Source: JAQBGV01 sp032128395
GTDB taxonomy: Bacteria; Planctomycetota; UBA8108; UBA1146
DNA length: 26,910 bases
Assembly (NCBI GenBank): GCA_032128395.1
Contig: JAQBGV010000017.1
Coordinates: 1-26,910, forward strand
Direction of reading: 5' to 3'
Shown here piece after piece: positions 15,193 through 23,800 of this stretch (position 1 is the first letter of the stretch; each line of letters starts with the position of its first letter). The translations under genes were made by a program, and so were the position numbers. The notes below the pieces were generated by a model. That model was not told the origin of the DNA and ran no database searches. It was given only the letters and a program-made list of their open reading frames with translations.

Positions 15193-16332
15193 ATGGTATC
15201 GTTCCGACTCACCGAGGAACAAGAGGCGCTCCGAGATCTCGCTCGGGAATTCGTGGCGAACGAGGTGATCCCGAACGCCGCGCACCACGATGTCACCGGG
15301 GAATACCCGCTCGAGATCGCCCGGCGGGCGTTCGAGGTCGGACTCGTCAATCTCACGATTCCCGAAGAATTCGGCGGCGGTGGGCTCGGTCACCTCGATG
15401 AATCGATCATCACCGAGGAGCTCTGCTACGGCTGCTCCGGGATCGCGATCTCGTTGACGGTGAACAACCTCGCCGCGGTGCCGCTGGTGCTCGGCGGCAG
15501 CGAAGCGCTCAAGACCGAGTACCTCGGGCAGCTCACCTCGGAGTACGCGACTGCGAGCTACTGCCTCTCCGAGCCCGATGCGGGCTCCGATGTCGCCGCT
15601 CTCTCGACCACCGCGACCCGGAAGGGCGATGTGTACATCCTTCGCGGCCAGAAGGCCTGGGTCTCGGGGGGGGCCTACGCGAAGTGGTTCACCGTCTTCG
15701 CGTACACCGATCGCGAGAAGGGCCACCAGGGGATGAGCGCGTTTGTCGTCCCCGCTGACCTCCCCGGGATCGAGATCGGCAAGAAGGAGGACATGATGGG
15801 GCAGCGCGCCTCGAACACGGTCTTCCTGAATTTCGATGAAGTCGAGGTTCCGGCGGCGAATCGGATCGGGGCCGAGGGAGAAGGGTTCCGGATCGCCATG
15901 CAGACCTTCGACCGCACCCGCCCCGCGATCGCGGCGGCCGCGGTCGGTCTCTCCCGTCGAGCGTACGACGAATCGAAGCGGTATGCACAGGAGCGCAAGA
16001 CCTTCGGCGTCCCCATCGCCGCGCACCAGGCGGTGCAGTTCCTCTTGGCCGACATGGCGAAAGACATCGAGGCGGGGCGGCTCCTCACCTGGCAGGCGGC
16101 GTGGATGATCGACGATGGGCAGCGCAACACCCTCTACTGCTCCATGGCGAAGTGTTTCGCCGCGGACGCCGCGATGCGGATCGCCACCGATGCGGTCCAG
16201 ATCTTCGGCGGTTACGGCTATTCCAAGGAATATCCGGTGGAAAAGCTGATGCGCGATGCCAAAGTGATGCAGATCTACGAGGGAACGAACCAGATCCAGC
16301 GGCTGATCATCGCGAAGAACATCCTGGCCTGA
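15193..16332 (+). CDS. Acyl-CoA dehydrogenase, short/medium-chain type
   Basis: A 379-residue FAD flavoprotein that introduces the alpha-beta double bond into an acyl-CoA, passing electrons to an electron-transfer flavoprotein. Visible are the N-terminal FRLTEEQEALRDLAREF, the FAD/substrate block YCLSEPDAGSDVAAL, KAWVSGGAYAKWF, YAQERKTFGVPIAAHQAVQFLLADM, IFGGYGYSKEYPVEKLMRDAKV and IYEGTNQIQR, in which Glu363 is the expected catalytic base. This is the position used by short- and medium-chain enzymes, not the Glu of isovaleryl-CoA dehydrogenase. The frame is open upstream to 15157, but ATG 15193 has GGGAG 8 bases before it and begins at the family start. Chain-length preference cannot be read reliably. 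A three-helix membrane protein follows about 97 bp downstream. Confidence 0.93.
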   Translation: MVSFRLTEEQEALRDLAREFVANEVIPNAAHHDVTGEYPLEIARRAFEVGLVNLTIPEEFGGGGLGHLDESIITEELCYGCSGIAISLTVNNLAAVPLVLGGSEALKTEYLGQLTSEYATASYCLSEPDAGSDVAALSTTATRKGDVYILRGQKAWVSGGAYAKWFTVFAYTDREKGHQGMSAFVVPADLPGIEIGKKEDMMGQRASNTVFLNFDEVEVPAANRIGAEGEGFRIAMQTFDRTRPAIAAAAVGLSRRAYDESKRYAQERKTFGVPIAAHQAVQFLLADMAKDIEAGRLLTWQAAWMIDDGQRNTLYCSMAKCFAADAAMRIATDAVQIFGGYGYSKEYPVEKLMRDAKVMQIYEGTNQIQRLIIAKNILA

Positions 16333-16429
16333 GGACGTCTCATTGCAACTCCGGAGCGGGAGGGAATACAATCTCGCGTCGCCGAAGGGCACCGAGCCTG
16401 TGGGGCTCACGGAGAGAGGGGACAGGTCG

Positions 16430-16873
16430 ATGCCGGCCGAATTGCCATCATATTTCGAGATGTTGAAGCTCGCCGACCGGGATGCGATCCTGCAGGGGCC
16501 GCACACCGAGATGATCAAGAACGGCGGGGCGCTGATGGTGCTCACCACGGTCGTGTTGGTGATCGCGCTCTTGTGGTTCCTTCTCGCGATCGCGACCTGG
16601 AACCGGAAGAGGATCGGGCAGTCGACCCTTTTCGCACTCCTCGGCGCCGCGTTCGGGTGGGTGGGCTCGTACGTCGGGTACTCGAAGGCTGCAGCGGTGG
16701 TCGCGGGGAGTACGACGGCTCCGAAGCCCGAGGAACTCGCACAGGGGGCGACGAGGATGGCCTACGCGGCGTTCGCCCCGACCGGAGTCGCGGTGGCGAT
16801 CATCGTGCTGGCGATCCTCGCGTCGTTCATCGTGCGCAAGCGCAAGGAAGATCCGGAGTACGCGACGGGTTAG
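16430..16873 (+). CDS. Small three-helix membrane protein of unknown function
   Basis: A 147-residue protein with three hydrophobic stretches: about residues 34-55 (LMVLTTVVLVIALLWFLLAIAT), 65-80 (LFALLGAAFGWVGSYV), and 113-135 (FAPTGVAVAIIVLAILASFIV). The last is followed by a basic RKRKED tail, placing the C-terminus in the cytoplasm. I do not recognise a family. The pattern of paired helices around a loop containing small residues recalls MotA/ExbB-type or channel-like subunits, but no signature supports this. ATG 16430 has GGAGAGAGG upstream; TTG 16343 would add 29 unstructured residues and is less likely. It may share a transcript with the dehydrogenase, and it ends at a junction containing the large inverted repeat. 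Confidence 0.65.
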   Translation: MPAELPSYFEMLKLADRDAILQGPHTEMIKNGGALMVLTTVVLVIALLWFLLAIATWNRKRIGQSTLFALLGAAFGWVGSYVGYSKAAAVVAGSTTAPKPEELAQGATRMAYAAFAPTGVAVAIIVLAILASFIVRKRKEDPEYATG

Positions 16874-16888
16874 GGCGGCGATCCAGCT

Positions 16889-17067
16889 GGGACTCGCTCG
16901 CCGAAGGTGATACCTGTCCCGGACCTCCGCCGGACCTCCGCCGGTACTCCGACCAACCGCGCTCGCTGTGGAACGGTCGCTGCGGAACGGGCGCAAGCGC
17001 CTGTTGAAGAACGGTGGACCAGCGGGCGAGCGTCCGGGACAGGCATCACCTTCGGCGAGCCAGTCCC
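16889..17067. repeat. Long REP-like inverted repeat between convergent genes
   Basis: Two 35-bp arms, 16889-16923 and 17033-17067, are inverted copies with only two mismatches. They are separated by 109 bp that themselves contain short tandem copies (CGGACCTCCGC, about three times from 16920) and a GGCGCAAGCGCC hairpin. The arms carry GGGAC...GTCCC ends and the GAGCCAGTCCC core seen also at 5658-5668. The element fills the gap between the stop of the membrane protein (16873) and the stop of the metallo-hydrolase gene (17069). It could be a BIME-type REP pair; it may also act as a bidirectional terminator or RNA stabiliser. No REP-associated transposase gene is in the window. Confidence 0.7.
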
Positions 17068-17068
17068 A

Positions 17069-18586
17069 TCAGCCCCGCCAGATCCCCAACACCCACTCCG
17101 CCGATGACTTCCCCTCCTCCGCGCGTCGGAAGTGCAGCGTGTGCTTCCGAGTGACCAGGTCATCGTTCAGATACGGCATGCCGAGTGAATCCCAGAGACG
17201 CGTAGCGCGCCCTCCGGGGGGACGACGGCAGAAAGTCGAGAAGTCGTCCGCGCGTCCGTCGAGGTAGTCCTCGAGGTCGTTCGCCCAATACTCCTCATCG
17301 ATCTGGTCGGGGTCGTCGGTTGGGGTTGTCGCGGCGAATCTGAGACTCGAGTGCCGAGCGACGTAGTCCTCGACTTCGAACTCGGAAGAACTCCCGTACC
17401 GCACTCGGATCCGGTACTCCCCGCCGCCTTGCGCGAGGATGTGTTCGACCGGCGGGTTTCTCGACCCGATCCACCACGGGAGGAAACGGCCGTTCATCAC
17501 CGCGAGGATGCGCTCTCGTTGCGTCGCGGAATCCCGCTCGCCATCGAGGAGAGGCGCGACGCGGAGCTCCGACTCGAAACGCTCGACCGTCGCATCGAAG
17601 CGGCGATCCTGTTCCTGATCGAGGACCTCGAGCCAGGGGATCCGGGAGTGACGGATCTGGCCTTCCTCGAGTGCGATCTCCTCCCCACCGTGGAGCGCGA
17701 ATACCGCCAGGTCGTACCCGAACGATTCGGCGACCGCGGTCTCGGCGCGCGCCCGGTCGGCGAGAGAGATGGGGAAGAGCACGCGGTTCCACTCGGGGTC
17801 GAGATCCTGCGGATACGCGATCCCCTGGCCGATCACGATCCTCACCATCCCGGGGAGATCCCACGGCGCAGTGATCTCATCTCCAGCGGGGGCGAGGATC
17901 CCCTCGACCTCCTCGAGCATCATCTCCTCGCTCTCCGCCGCCGATTCTCTTCGCTCATCGGATGAGAGTGCTCGCAGTGACCGCATCGTGCCCTCGAGCT
18001 CGTTGCGCGTCGTCAGGAACACCCGGGTCGGGGGGCCCGCCTCCTCATCGAGATCGAGGAACAGGCTCGCGATGCACGCTCGGGCATCCGGATCGGCGCA
18101 GGGGAGGAGCGCGTCCGACTCGGAGACGAGCACTTCGTGGCGGTTGCGCACCACGAGTACCATCACGTCGTCTTCGTTCGTCGCCCGCGTCTCGAGGTTG
18201 AAGAGCGCCGAGACCTCGACCCCGGGAAACTCGAACGGTTCGTTCTCCCGTAGCCAGGTTTGCTGCCAACCGGGGAGGTGCTCGGTCAGGAGAGGCTCGA
18301 GGTAGGCGATGCTGATCGGGAGAAGGAGGATCGGCGGGGTCGGCAGGCTCTCTCGCAAGAGCACGAGCGAGTACGGATCGAGGTGGTCGGTGTGCGAGTG
18401 CGAGATATAGATCGCGTCGATCGCCGGGAGGCGTGCGAAGTCGATGCGGATCCGGGGGTAGCGCCCGCACATGTCGCCGACGACATGGTCGGTGATCCAC
18501 GGGTCGGCGAGGATACGGATAGGTTCGGGGCGATCCCCCGTGATCTCGACGACGAAGCAGCTGTGTCCGAGGCTCTGGATCTTCAT
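17069..18586 (-). CDS. Metallo-beta-lactamase-fold hydrolase with large C-terminal region, 505 aa
   Basis: The N-terminal domain begins MKIQSLGHSCFVVEI and carries the metal motif HSHTDHLD (His63, His65, Asp67, His68), the form seen in UlaG/NAPE-PLD-like enzymes. Residues up to about 230 complete this fold. The remaining 270 residues contain acidic helices (SSDERRESAAESEEMMLEEVEGI), then IVIGQGIAYPQDLDPEWNRVLF and a C-terminal block with FLPWWIGSRNPPVEHIL, which I do not recognise. Family members act on a wide range of substrates, so no substrate is proposed. ATG 18586 starts at the domain's first strand; the upstream frame to 18772 is low-complexity and overlaps the small membrane protein gene, so I reject it. 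No good ribosome site is visible, but it is 58 bp after the preceding gene and probably cotranscribed. Confidence 0.78.
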   Translation of the reverse strand: MKIQSLGHSCFVVEITGDRPEPIRILADPWITDHVVGDMCGRYPRIRIDFARLPAIDAIYISHSHTDHLDPYSLVLLRESLPTPPILLLPISIAYLEPLLTEHLPGWQQTWLRENEPFEFPGVEVSALFNLETRATNEDDVMVLVVRNRHEVLVSESDALLPCADPDARACIASLFLDLDEEAGPPTRVFLTTRNELEGTMRSLRALSSDERRESAAESEEMMLEEVEGILAPAGDEITAPWDLPGMVRIVIGQGIAYPQDLDPEWNRVLFPISLADRARAETAVAESFGYDLAVFALHGGEEIALEEGQIRHSRIPWLEVLDQEQDRRFDATVERFESELRVAPLLDGERDSATQRERILAVMNGRFLPWWIGSRNPPVEHILAQGGGEYRIRVRYGSSSEFEVEDYVARHSSLRFAATTPTDDPDQIDEEYWANDLEDYLDGRADDFSTFCRRPPGGRATRLWDSLGMPYLNDDLVTRKHTLHFRRAEEGKSSAEWVLGIWRG

Positions 18587-18644
18587 GTCGCGGAGGGTAC
18601 CGATGGCGCGGGAGGGTGTACACCCCGACCCTGGCCAACGCTGG

Positions 18645-18788
18645 TCAAAACTCGGACCGACCCCACTCGGTGTATCGCCGGAAGGCTCGAACGGCGATGC
18701 GGGCGACGCAGAAGACGGCGAGGACCTCGACGAGAGCGATGAGAACCCGCAATGCGCGGAAAGAGCCGTCACTTCGACCCTCGTCCAT
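18645..18788 (-). CDS. Small single-helix membrane peptide, 47 aa (hypothetical)
   Basis: ATG 18788 opens a 47-residue frame with one hydrophobic helix (about residues 13-33, LRVLIALVEVLAVFCVARIAV) followed by a basic/aromatic tail (RAFRRYTEW). GAGGA lies about 9 bases before the ATG, and the gene begins 5 bp after the ylxP stop, so it is almost certainly cotranslated. Charge arrangement suggests the C-terminus stays in the cytoplasm. No family is recognised. Small frames in GC-rich DNA can be accidental; the ribosome site, spacing and helix make this one likely real. Confidence 0.55.
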   Translation of the reverse strand: MDEGRSDGSFRALRVLIALVEVLAVFCVARIAVRAFRRYTEWGRSEF

Positions 18789-18793
18789 GCTGC

Positions 18794-19084
18794 TCAATCC
18801 TCGTGCATGATGTCTCTCTCGATGTCGAGCACCACCGCGCCGGGGTGGTTCTCGAGGAAGTTCTCGAGTTTCTGGATCTTCGCGTCGGCTCTCTTCGAAT
18901 CGAGCGAAACGAAGCAGATCCCGATCGTCGCACGCTGGTGGAGGTCCTGGTCGCCGACCTCTGCGACCGAGACGTTGAAGCGCGCAAAGAGTCGGTCCTT
19001 CAGGCTCCGGACGACCCGTCGCTTGTCCTTCAGCGATTGCGCCATCGGAATGTGTAGCGAGACCTTCATCACCCCTAGCTTCAC
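18794..19084 (-). CDS. ylxP: YlxP/DUF503 family protein, 96 aa
   Basis: The sequence matches the DUF503 family: VSLHIPMAQSLKDKRRVVRSLKDRL, then RFNVSVAEVG and QRATIGICFVS. Members are small ferredoxin-like-fold proteins usually encoded between infB and rbfA and connected with ribosome function; the biochemical role is unsettled. GTG 19084 is chosen rather than ATG 19069 because it places VKLGVMKVSLH exactly on the family's N-terminus (MVIGVLRVELH-like) and overlaps the upstream stop as GTGA. Here infB and rbfA are absent, and the gene lies inside the kinase/activator operon, coupled to both neighbours, which is unusual. Confidence 0.88.
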   Translation of the reverse strand: MKLGVMKVSLHIPMAQSLKDKRRVVRSLKDRLFARFNVSVAEVGDQDLHQRATIGICFVSLDSKRADAKIQKLENFLENHPGAVVLDIERDIMHED

Positions 19085-20856
19085 GAATGACTCCGATCCG
19101 GTCCCACGATCGCCTCGATTCCGAGGTCCCCGAGCTTGCGCAGCAGGGTCTCCTCCGGGATCCCGAGTCGCTCCGCGACGCCGGCGAGGTCGGCCTGGAT
19201 CCCATCGTGGGCCTCGAGTGCGCTCGAGATCCAGGTCTTCAGGTCCTGGCGCAGTTTGACCGGAGAGATGCCGAGGAGGCGGGCGGCGGGGCGCAGCTTC
19301 CACCTCTCGAAGCGCAGCGCTTCGACGATCAGCTTGCCGGAGAACTCGCGCTGGATCCGGTAGTAGGGGCGATCCTCCTTCGGCGCCTCTGCCGCGGTGG
19401 CAGCGAACAGCGCGTGGACCTGCCCGGGGTCGAGGGCGAGCGCGTCCCCATCGGGAATCACCGGCGGAGTCGAGAGGAGCGGGGAGCCGAAGGGGAGCGG
19501 CTCGCCGCGGACCTCGAGCGTGCGGCGCACGGCCCCGATGTCGAGGCGGTCCCCGCCGGTCAGGTCGACCGCGAGCTTCACGAAGTTCTCGAGTTCGCGG
19601 ATGTTGTTGGCGCGCCACTCCCGGGCGACGAGCACCGCGAGGGCATCCGGATCGATCCCCCGCACCGGCGGGTTCTTCCGCCCCCCGGCGCTCGCGATGA
19701 AGTGGTCGACGAGGAGCGGTACGTCTTCTTGCCGCTCGCGCAGCGACGGGACGCGGATCGGGAACTGGTGGATCCGATGGAAGAGGTCGTGGATGAAACG
19801 CCCGCTCTTCACTTCCTCCTCGAGATTCCGGTTCGTGGCGCAGATCACCCGGACGTCGACCTTGCGGTAGGTGCTCTCGCCGACTCGCCGAATTTCCCCC
19901 TCCTGCAGCACGCGGCGGAGCTGCTGTTGCATCGGTTTCGAGGCATCGGAGATCTCGTCGAGGAACAGGGTGCCGCCGTCCGCCTGTTCGAAGGCACCCG
20001 CCTTGTCCCCGACCGCCCCGGTGAACGAACCCTTCACGTGCCCGAACAGTTCGCTCTCGAGGAGGCTCTCACTGAGCGCGCTGCAGTCGACGACGACGAA
20101 CGGCCCCCCCACGCGAACGCCCTGCGCGTGGATCGCCCGTGCGATCAGCTCCTTGCCGCAACCGGACTCGCCGGTGAGCACCACGGTGCGCTCGACCCCC
20201 GCTGCGACCCGCGCAAGTTCGGTCACCCGCAGGAGTGGGGGGGACCCTCCGATGATGTCGGGGAGCGATGCGGCTCTCGCGGTGCGCTCCTTCAGTGCTT
20301 GGATCTCGACGACGTGCGCCTGGTGGATCAGCGCAGTCTTGACGTACGGGGCGATCGTCGCCGCGAACTCGCGCAGGAATCCCCGATCTTCGGCGGTGAA
20401 GAGGTGCGAGGCATCGCGACGCTCGATGTAGAGAGCTCCGAGCATGCGGGTCTCGCTCTCGATCGGAACCGAGAGGAGGGAGAGGATCTCCAGGCTCTGG
20501 ATGCTCTTCGCGTTCTCGAACCGTGGGTCGGAGCGGGCGTTCTCGCAGAGTACCGGCTCCCCGGTGCGAATCGTCTCCTCGACGATGGTGCGGCTGAACG
20601 CCCGCTCCTCGTCGTCGACTTTCCACCCCGCCCCGACCTCGAGCGGCTCGCCCCCCGCTCTCTGGATGATCACCAGCGCGTGGTCGACCATTCGCCCCTC
20701 ACCGAACTCGAGCTCCTCCATCGCGGTCTCGAGAATCGCATCGAGGATCCGTCGGATGTCGTAATTCCAGTCGACCTCCTGGCGGAGGTAGAACTCGTCG
20801 AGCGTCTGGTGAATGCGGGCGAGCACCGCACGTCGGCGGTAGTCGAGTTTTCCCAT
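19081..20856 (-). CDS. Sigma-54-dependent transcriptional activator with N-terminal GAF domain
   Basis: A 591-residue enhancer-binding protein. Residues about 30-175 form a GAF sensor domain (FENAKSIQSLEILSLLSVPIE, ALYIERRD). The AAA+ domain follows with Walker A GESGCGKE (229-236), the sigma-54-contacting loop GSFTGA (276-281, usual form GAFTGA), Walker B GGTLFLDE (294-301), and NIREL (418-422). The C-terminal helix-turn-helix of Fis type is near LRPAARLLGISPVKLRQDLKTWI. It lacks a response-regulator receiver domain, so control should come through GAF ligand or through another protein. Its ATG overlaps the last base of the kinase stop (TGATG), so it is probably the kinase's direct partner. 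TTG 20859 is an equivalent start by one codon. The target promoters are not visible here. Confidence 0.93.
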   Translation of the reverse strand: MGKLDYRRRAVLARIHQTLDEFYLRQEVDWNYDIRRILDAILETAMEELEFGEGRMVDHALVIIQRAGGEPLEVGAGWKVDDEERAFSRTIVEETIRTGEPVLCENARSDPRFENAKSIQSLEILSLLSVPIESETRMLGALYIERRDASHLFTAEDRGFLREFAATIAPYVKTALIHQAHVVEIQALKERTARAASLPDIIGGSPPLLRVTELARVAAGVERTVVLTGESGCGKELIARAIHAQGVRVGGPFVVVDCSALSESLLESELFGHVKGSFTGAVGDKAGAFEQADGGTLFLDEISDASKPMQQQLRRVLQEGEIRRVGESTYRKVDVRVICATNRNLEEEVKSGRFIHDLFHRIHQFPIRVPSLRERQEDVPLLVDHFIASAGGRKNPPVRGIDPDALAVLVAREWRANNIRELENFVKLAVDLTGGDRLDIGAVRRTLEVRGEPLPFGSPLLSTPPVIPDGDALALDPGQVHALFAATAAEAPKEDRPYYRIQREFSGKLIVEALRFERWKLRPAARLLGISPVKLRQDLKTWISSALEAHDGIQADLAGVAERLGIPEETLLRKLGDLGIEAIVGPDRSHS

Positions 20857-23800
20857 CAAGAGCCTCCCCCCGTGCCACTCCCAGCTCCCGGTCCGAGCGC
20901 CGCGAGCTCTTCGTGAACCCGGGCGAGCTCGCCGGCACTCCCGAGCTCCTCGAACACCGCGGCGGCGTCGGCGAACAACTCACGTGCGCGCGCGACTTCT
21001 TCGACGAGGAGCAGGAATGCCCCGTATTCCCGCCGGGTGACCGCGAGCGCGTGGCGCGCCCCGAGGCGCTCGAAGATCCGCACCGCACGCTCGAAGTAAC
21101 GACCCGCGCGGTCTGCCCACTCGTAGCCGCGATCGCGGTAGATCTTCGCGAGCGTGCGGCAGTTGAGCGCTTCGGCGAAGGGTTGGGCCTGAGTTTCGAA
21201 GAGTTCGAGTGCTCGCTCGGCGCGCTCTTGCGCCGCCTCGAGATCGTCGAGTTCGCGACGCGCTTCCGCCTCGACCCGCAGCGACTCCGCCCGCGGTTCG
21301 CCGGCGCCGATCTTCTCGGCGTGCTCGCCAGCGGCGCGGGCGAGCTCGAGGGCGAGGGAGTGGTCCCCTTCGCGCCCCGCGAGGCGGGCGAGCTGAATCT
21401 GGTCCCCGACCACCCCTTCTTCGTCACCGACCCGCTGGTACTCGGCGAGGCTCCCCTCGATCCGGAGGCGAGCCTCGGCGTGATGATCGAGCTCGAGCTC
21501 GAGGATCCCGAGGCAGTGGTCGGCGTCCGCCACCGCTCGCCGGAACCCCTTTCGTTCCGCCGCCTCGCGGTACTCGCCGAGGTAGCGGCGCGCGGTGTCG
21601 AACTCGCCGAGGTAGAAGTGCAGGGTGCCGAGGTTTCCGAGGGTCAGGATCCCCCCCTGGGCATCACCGGTGGCGAGGAAGAGTTCGCGGGCGCGGGTCA
21701 GCGCGTCGAGCGAGCGACGGTAGTCGCCGAGGAAACTCGCGGTACGCCCGAGGTTCATCAGTGCGACCCCTACCCCGCGGCGATCGCCGAGGCGTTCGGA
21801 GATCTCGAGGGCACGCTCGTAGGAGCGCAGCGCTTCGGGGAGCCGCCCGAGCGCCCGGTAGAGGTTTCCGAACCCAGACAAGAGGCTCGCGGTCTGGATC
21901 GGATCGTCCACCCGCTCCGCATATTCGAACGCGCGGGTGTTGTGTTCGAGTGCGCGCTCGAGCCGGCCACGCATCCGATCGACGTAGGCGAGCCCGACGA
22001 GACCGTTCACCAGGCCGCGGGAGGCGGGGAGGTCCTCGTAGATCTCGACCGCAGCGCGATAGGTCTCTTCCGCCCGAGTGAGGTCCTCGTGGTAGGCGTG
22101 CGCCGCGCCCTGTCGGCCGAGGGCGAAGGCGACCCCCTCGCGGTCATCGAGCCGACGGGAGATCCGTTCCGCCTTCTCGAAATTCTCGAGAGCTTGCGTG
22201 TGGTCGCGGGAGCGCACGTACACCTCACCGAAGTTGAGGAGCAGACCCGCGTACGCCCCCAGGTCGGCCCGATCCTCGGCGGAGAGGGCCTCCGCGTCGC
22301 GCAGGAGCAGCTCTTCGATCGCCGTGTAGTGGAAGATCGCCTCGCGGAAATTCCGCAGCGCCTCGTCCGGTTCGCCGAGGCGTTGGTGCAGATCGCCGAT
22401 GCTGGTAAGGAGTTCGCGGCGGTCCCGGTCCCCGCTGCAGATTTCGAGTGCCTTCCCGAGGAAATCGAGGGCGTGGCGGAGCGCGTACGCAGCTTCGGCC
22501 CGCTTCCCGGCGCGCGTGAGGTAGTCGAGAGCCCGGCCGCGATCCCCTCCGAGGTACATTTGCTCGGCGATCTCGCCGAGGTGGTCCTCGATCTCGCCTG
22601 CGTACAGTCGCTCGAGATTCTGCGCCACCCGCGCGTGGAGCCGCCGCCGCATCGGCCCCGAGAGTTGGTCGAGGACGATCTCGCGCTCGAATCCGTGCTG
22701 GAAGCGGAAGCCATCGAGGTGCTCCTCGAACACCCCGGAGTGGACCAAGCGGCGGCAGAGCAGATCCATCTCGAATTCGTCGCTCTCACTGATGGCGAGC
22801 AGCAGTTCGAACCCGAAATTGCGTCCGATCACCGCGCCGAGGTTGATCGTGCGACGCTCCGGGGCTGGGATCTCGTCGAGAGCCAGGAGAAAGTGGCTGC
22901 GCGTGCTCTCGGGGATCGGGAGCGCGTTCGCTGCTTCCCCGATTCGCCACTCGTCATTCTCGAGGTGGAACAGGTCCCTCGCCCAGAGCGAGTTGAAGAG
23001 ATGGAGCAAGTAGAGGGGGACGCCGTCGGTGCGCTCCATCAGGAGGTCGAGGATTCCATCGTGGAGCGGGCGGTCCGGGGTGAGGAGCGAGCCGACCATC
23101 GCGGCGGCATCCGAGCGGCCGAGAGGCTCGAGCTCGACCGTATCGAGTCGCTCCTCGACCCCGATCTCCCGTTGCAGACGCTCGATGGCGGGGCGCCGAC
23201 CTTCGCGGGAGAGCCGATGGGTCGTGATGATCAGGAGCGGGAGGTGGAGGGCATTGAGGAGGACCCGTCGGAGGAGTTCGAGATCGAATTCATCGCAGTG
23301 GTGCAGATCCTCGAGGAAGATGACCCGCGGCTCGACCTCGGTCCCCGACGTGAGCACCCCGACCACTGCGTCGATCACGCGTTCGCGCTCGATCTCGATC
23401 GGGACCGTACCTTCGATCTCCGGGCAGCGATCGAGCCAGCCGGCGAGACGGAGACGCGGGAACAGACTACCGAGCTGCCTTCCGAAGGGACCGAGGGACT
23501 CGACGACGCGTTCGGGCCCGTGGTGACGCTCGTGGTGGCGGAGGATCCCCTCGAGGATCTGCCCGAACCCGCCGTGGGGGCTTCCCGCCGCGAACGCCCC
23601 CATGAAGAAGGCGAGCCGTTCGGTGACGAGCGCGCGCGTGCGGAACTCGCTTCGGGTGACGAGCCACGTCTTCCCCGTCCCTCTTTCTCCGGTGATGGTC
23701 ACCCAGCGTCCCTCGCCCCGGGCGGCGCGCCGCGCCGAGTCGAGGAGGGAGGCCACCTCCGGGGCTCGTCCGCTGAAAACGGGCTGCGCTCGCCGGGCCG

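Noticed and set aside
19087..20916. Open frame of 609 codons antisense to the sigma-54 activator gene
   Set aside because: It has no recognisable motif and mirrors the activator's codon pattern; the activator is beyond doubt.
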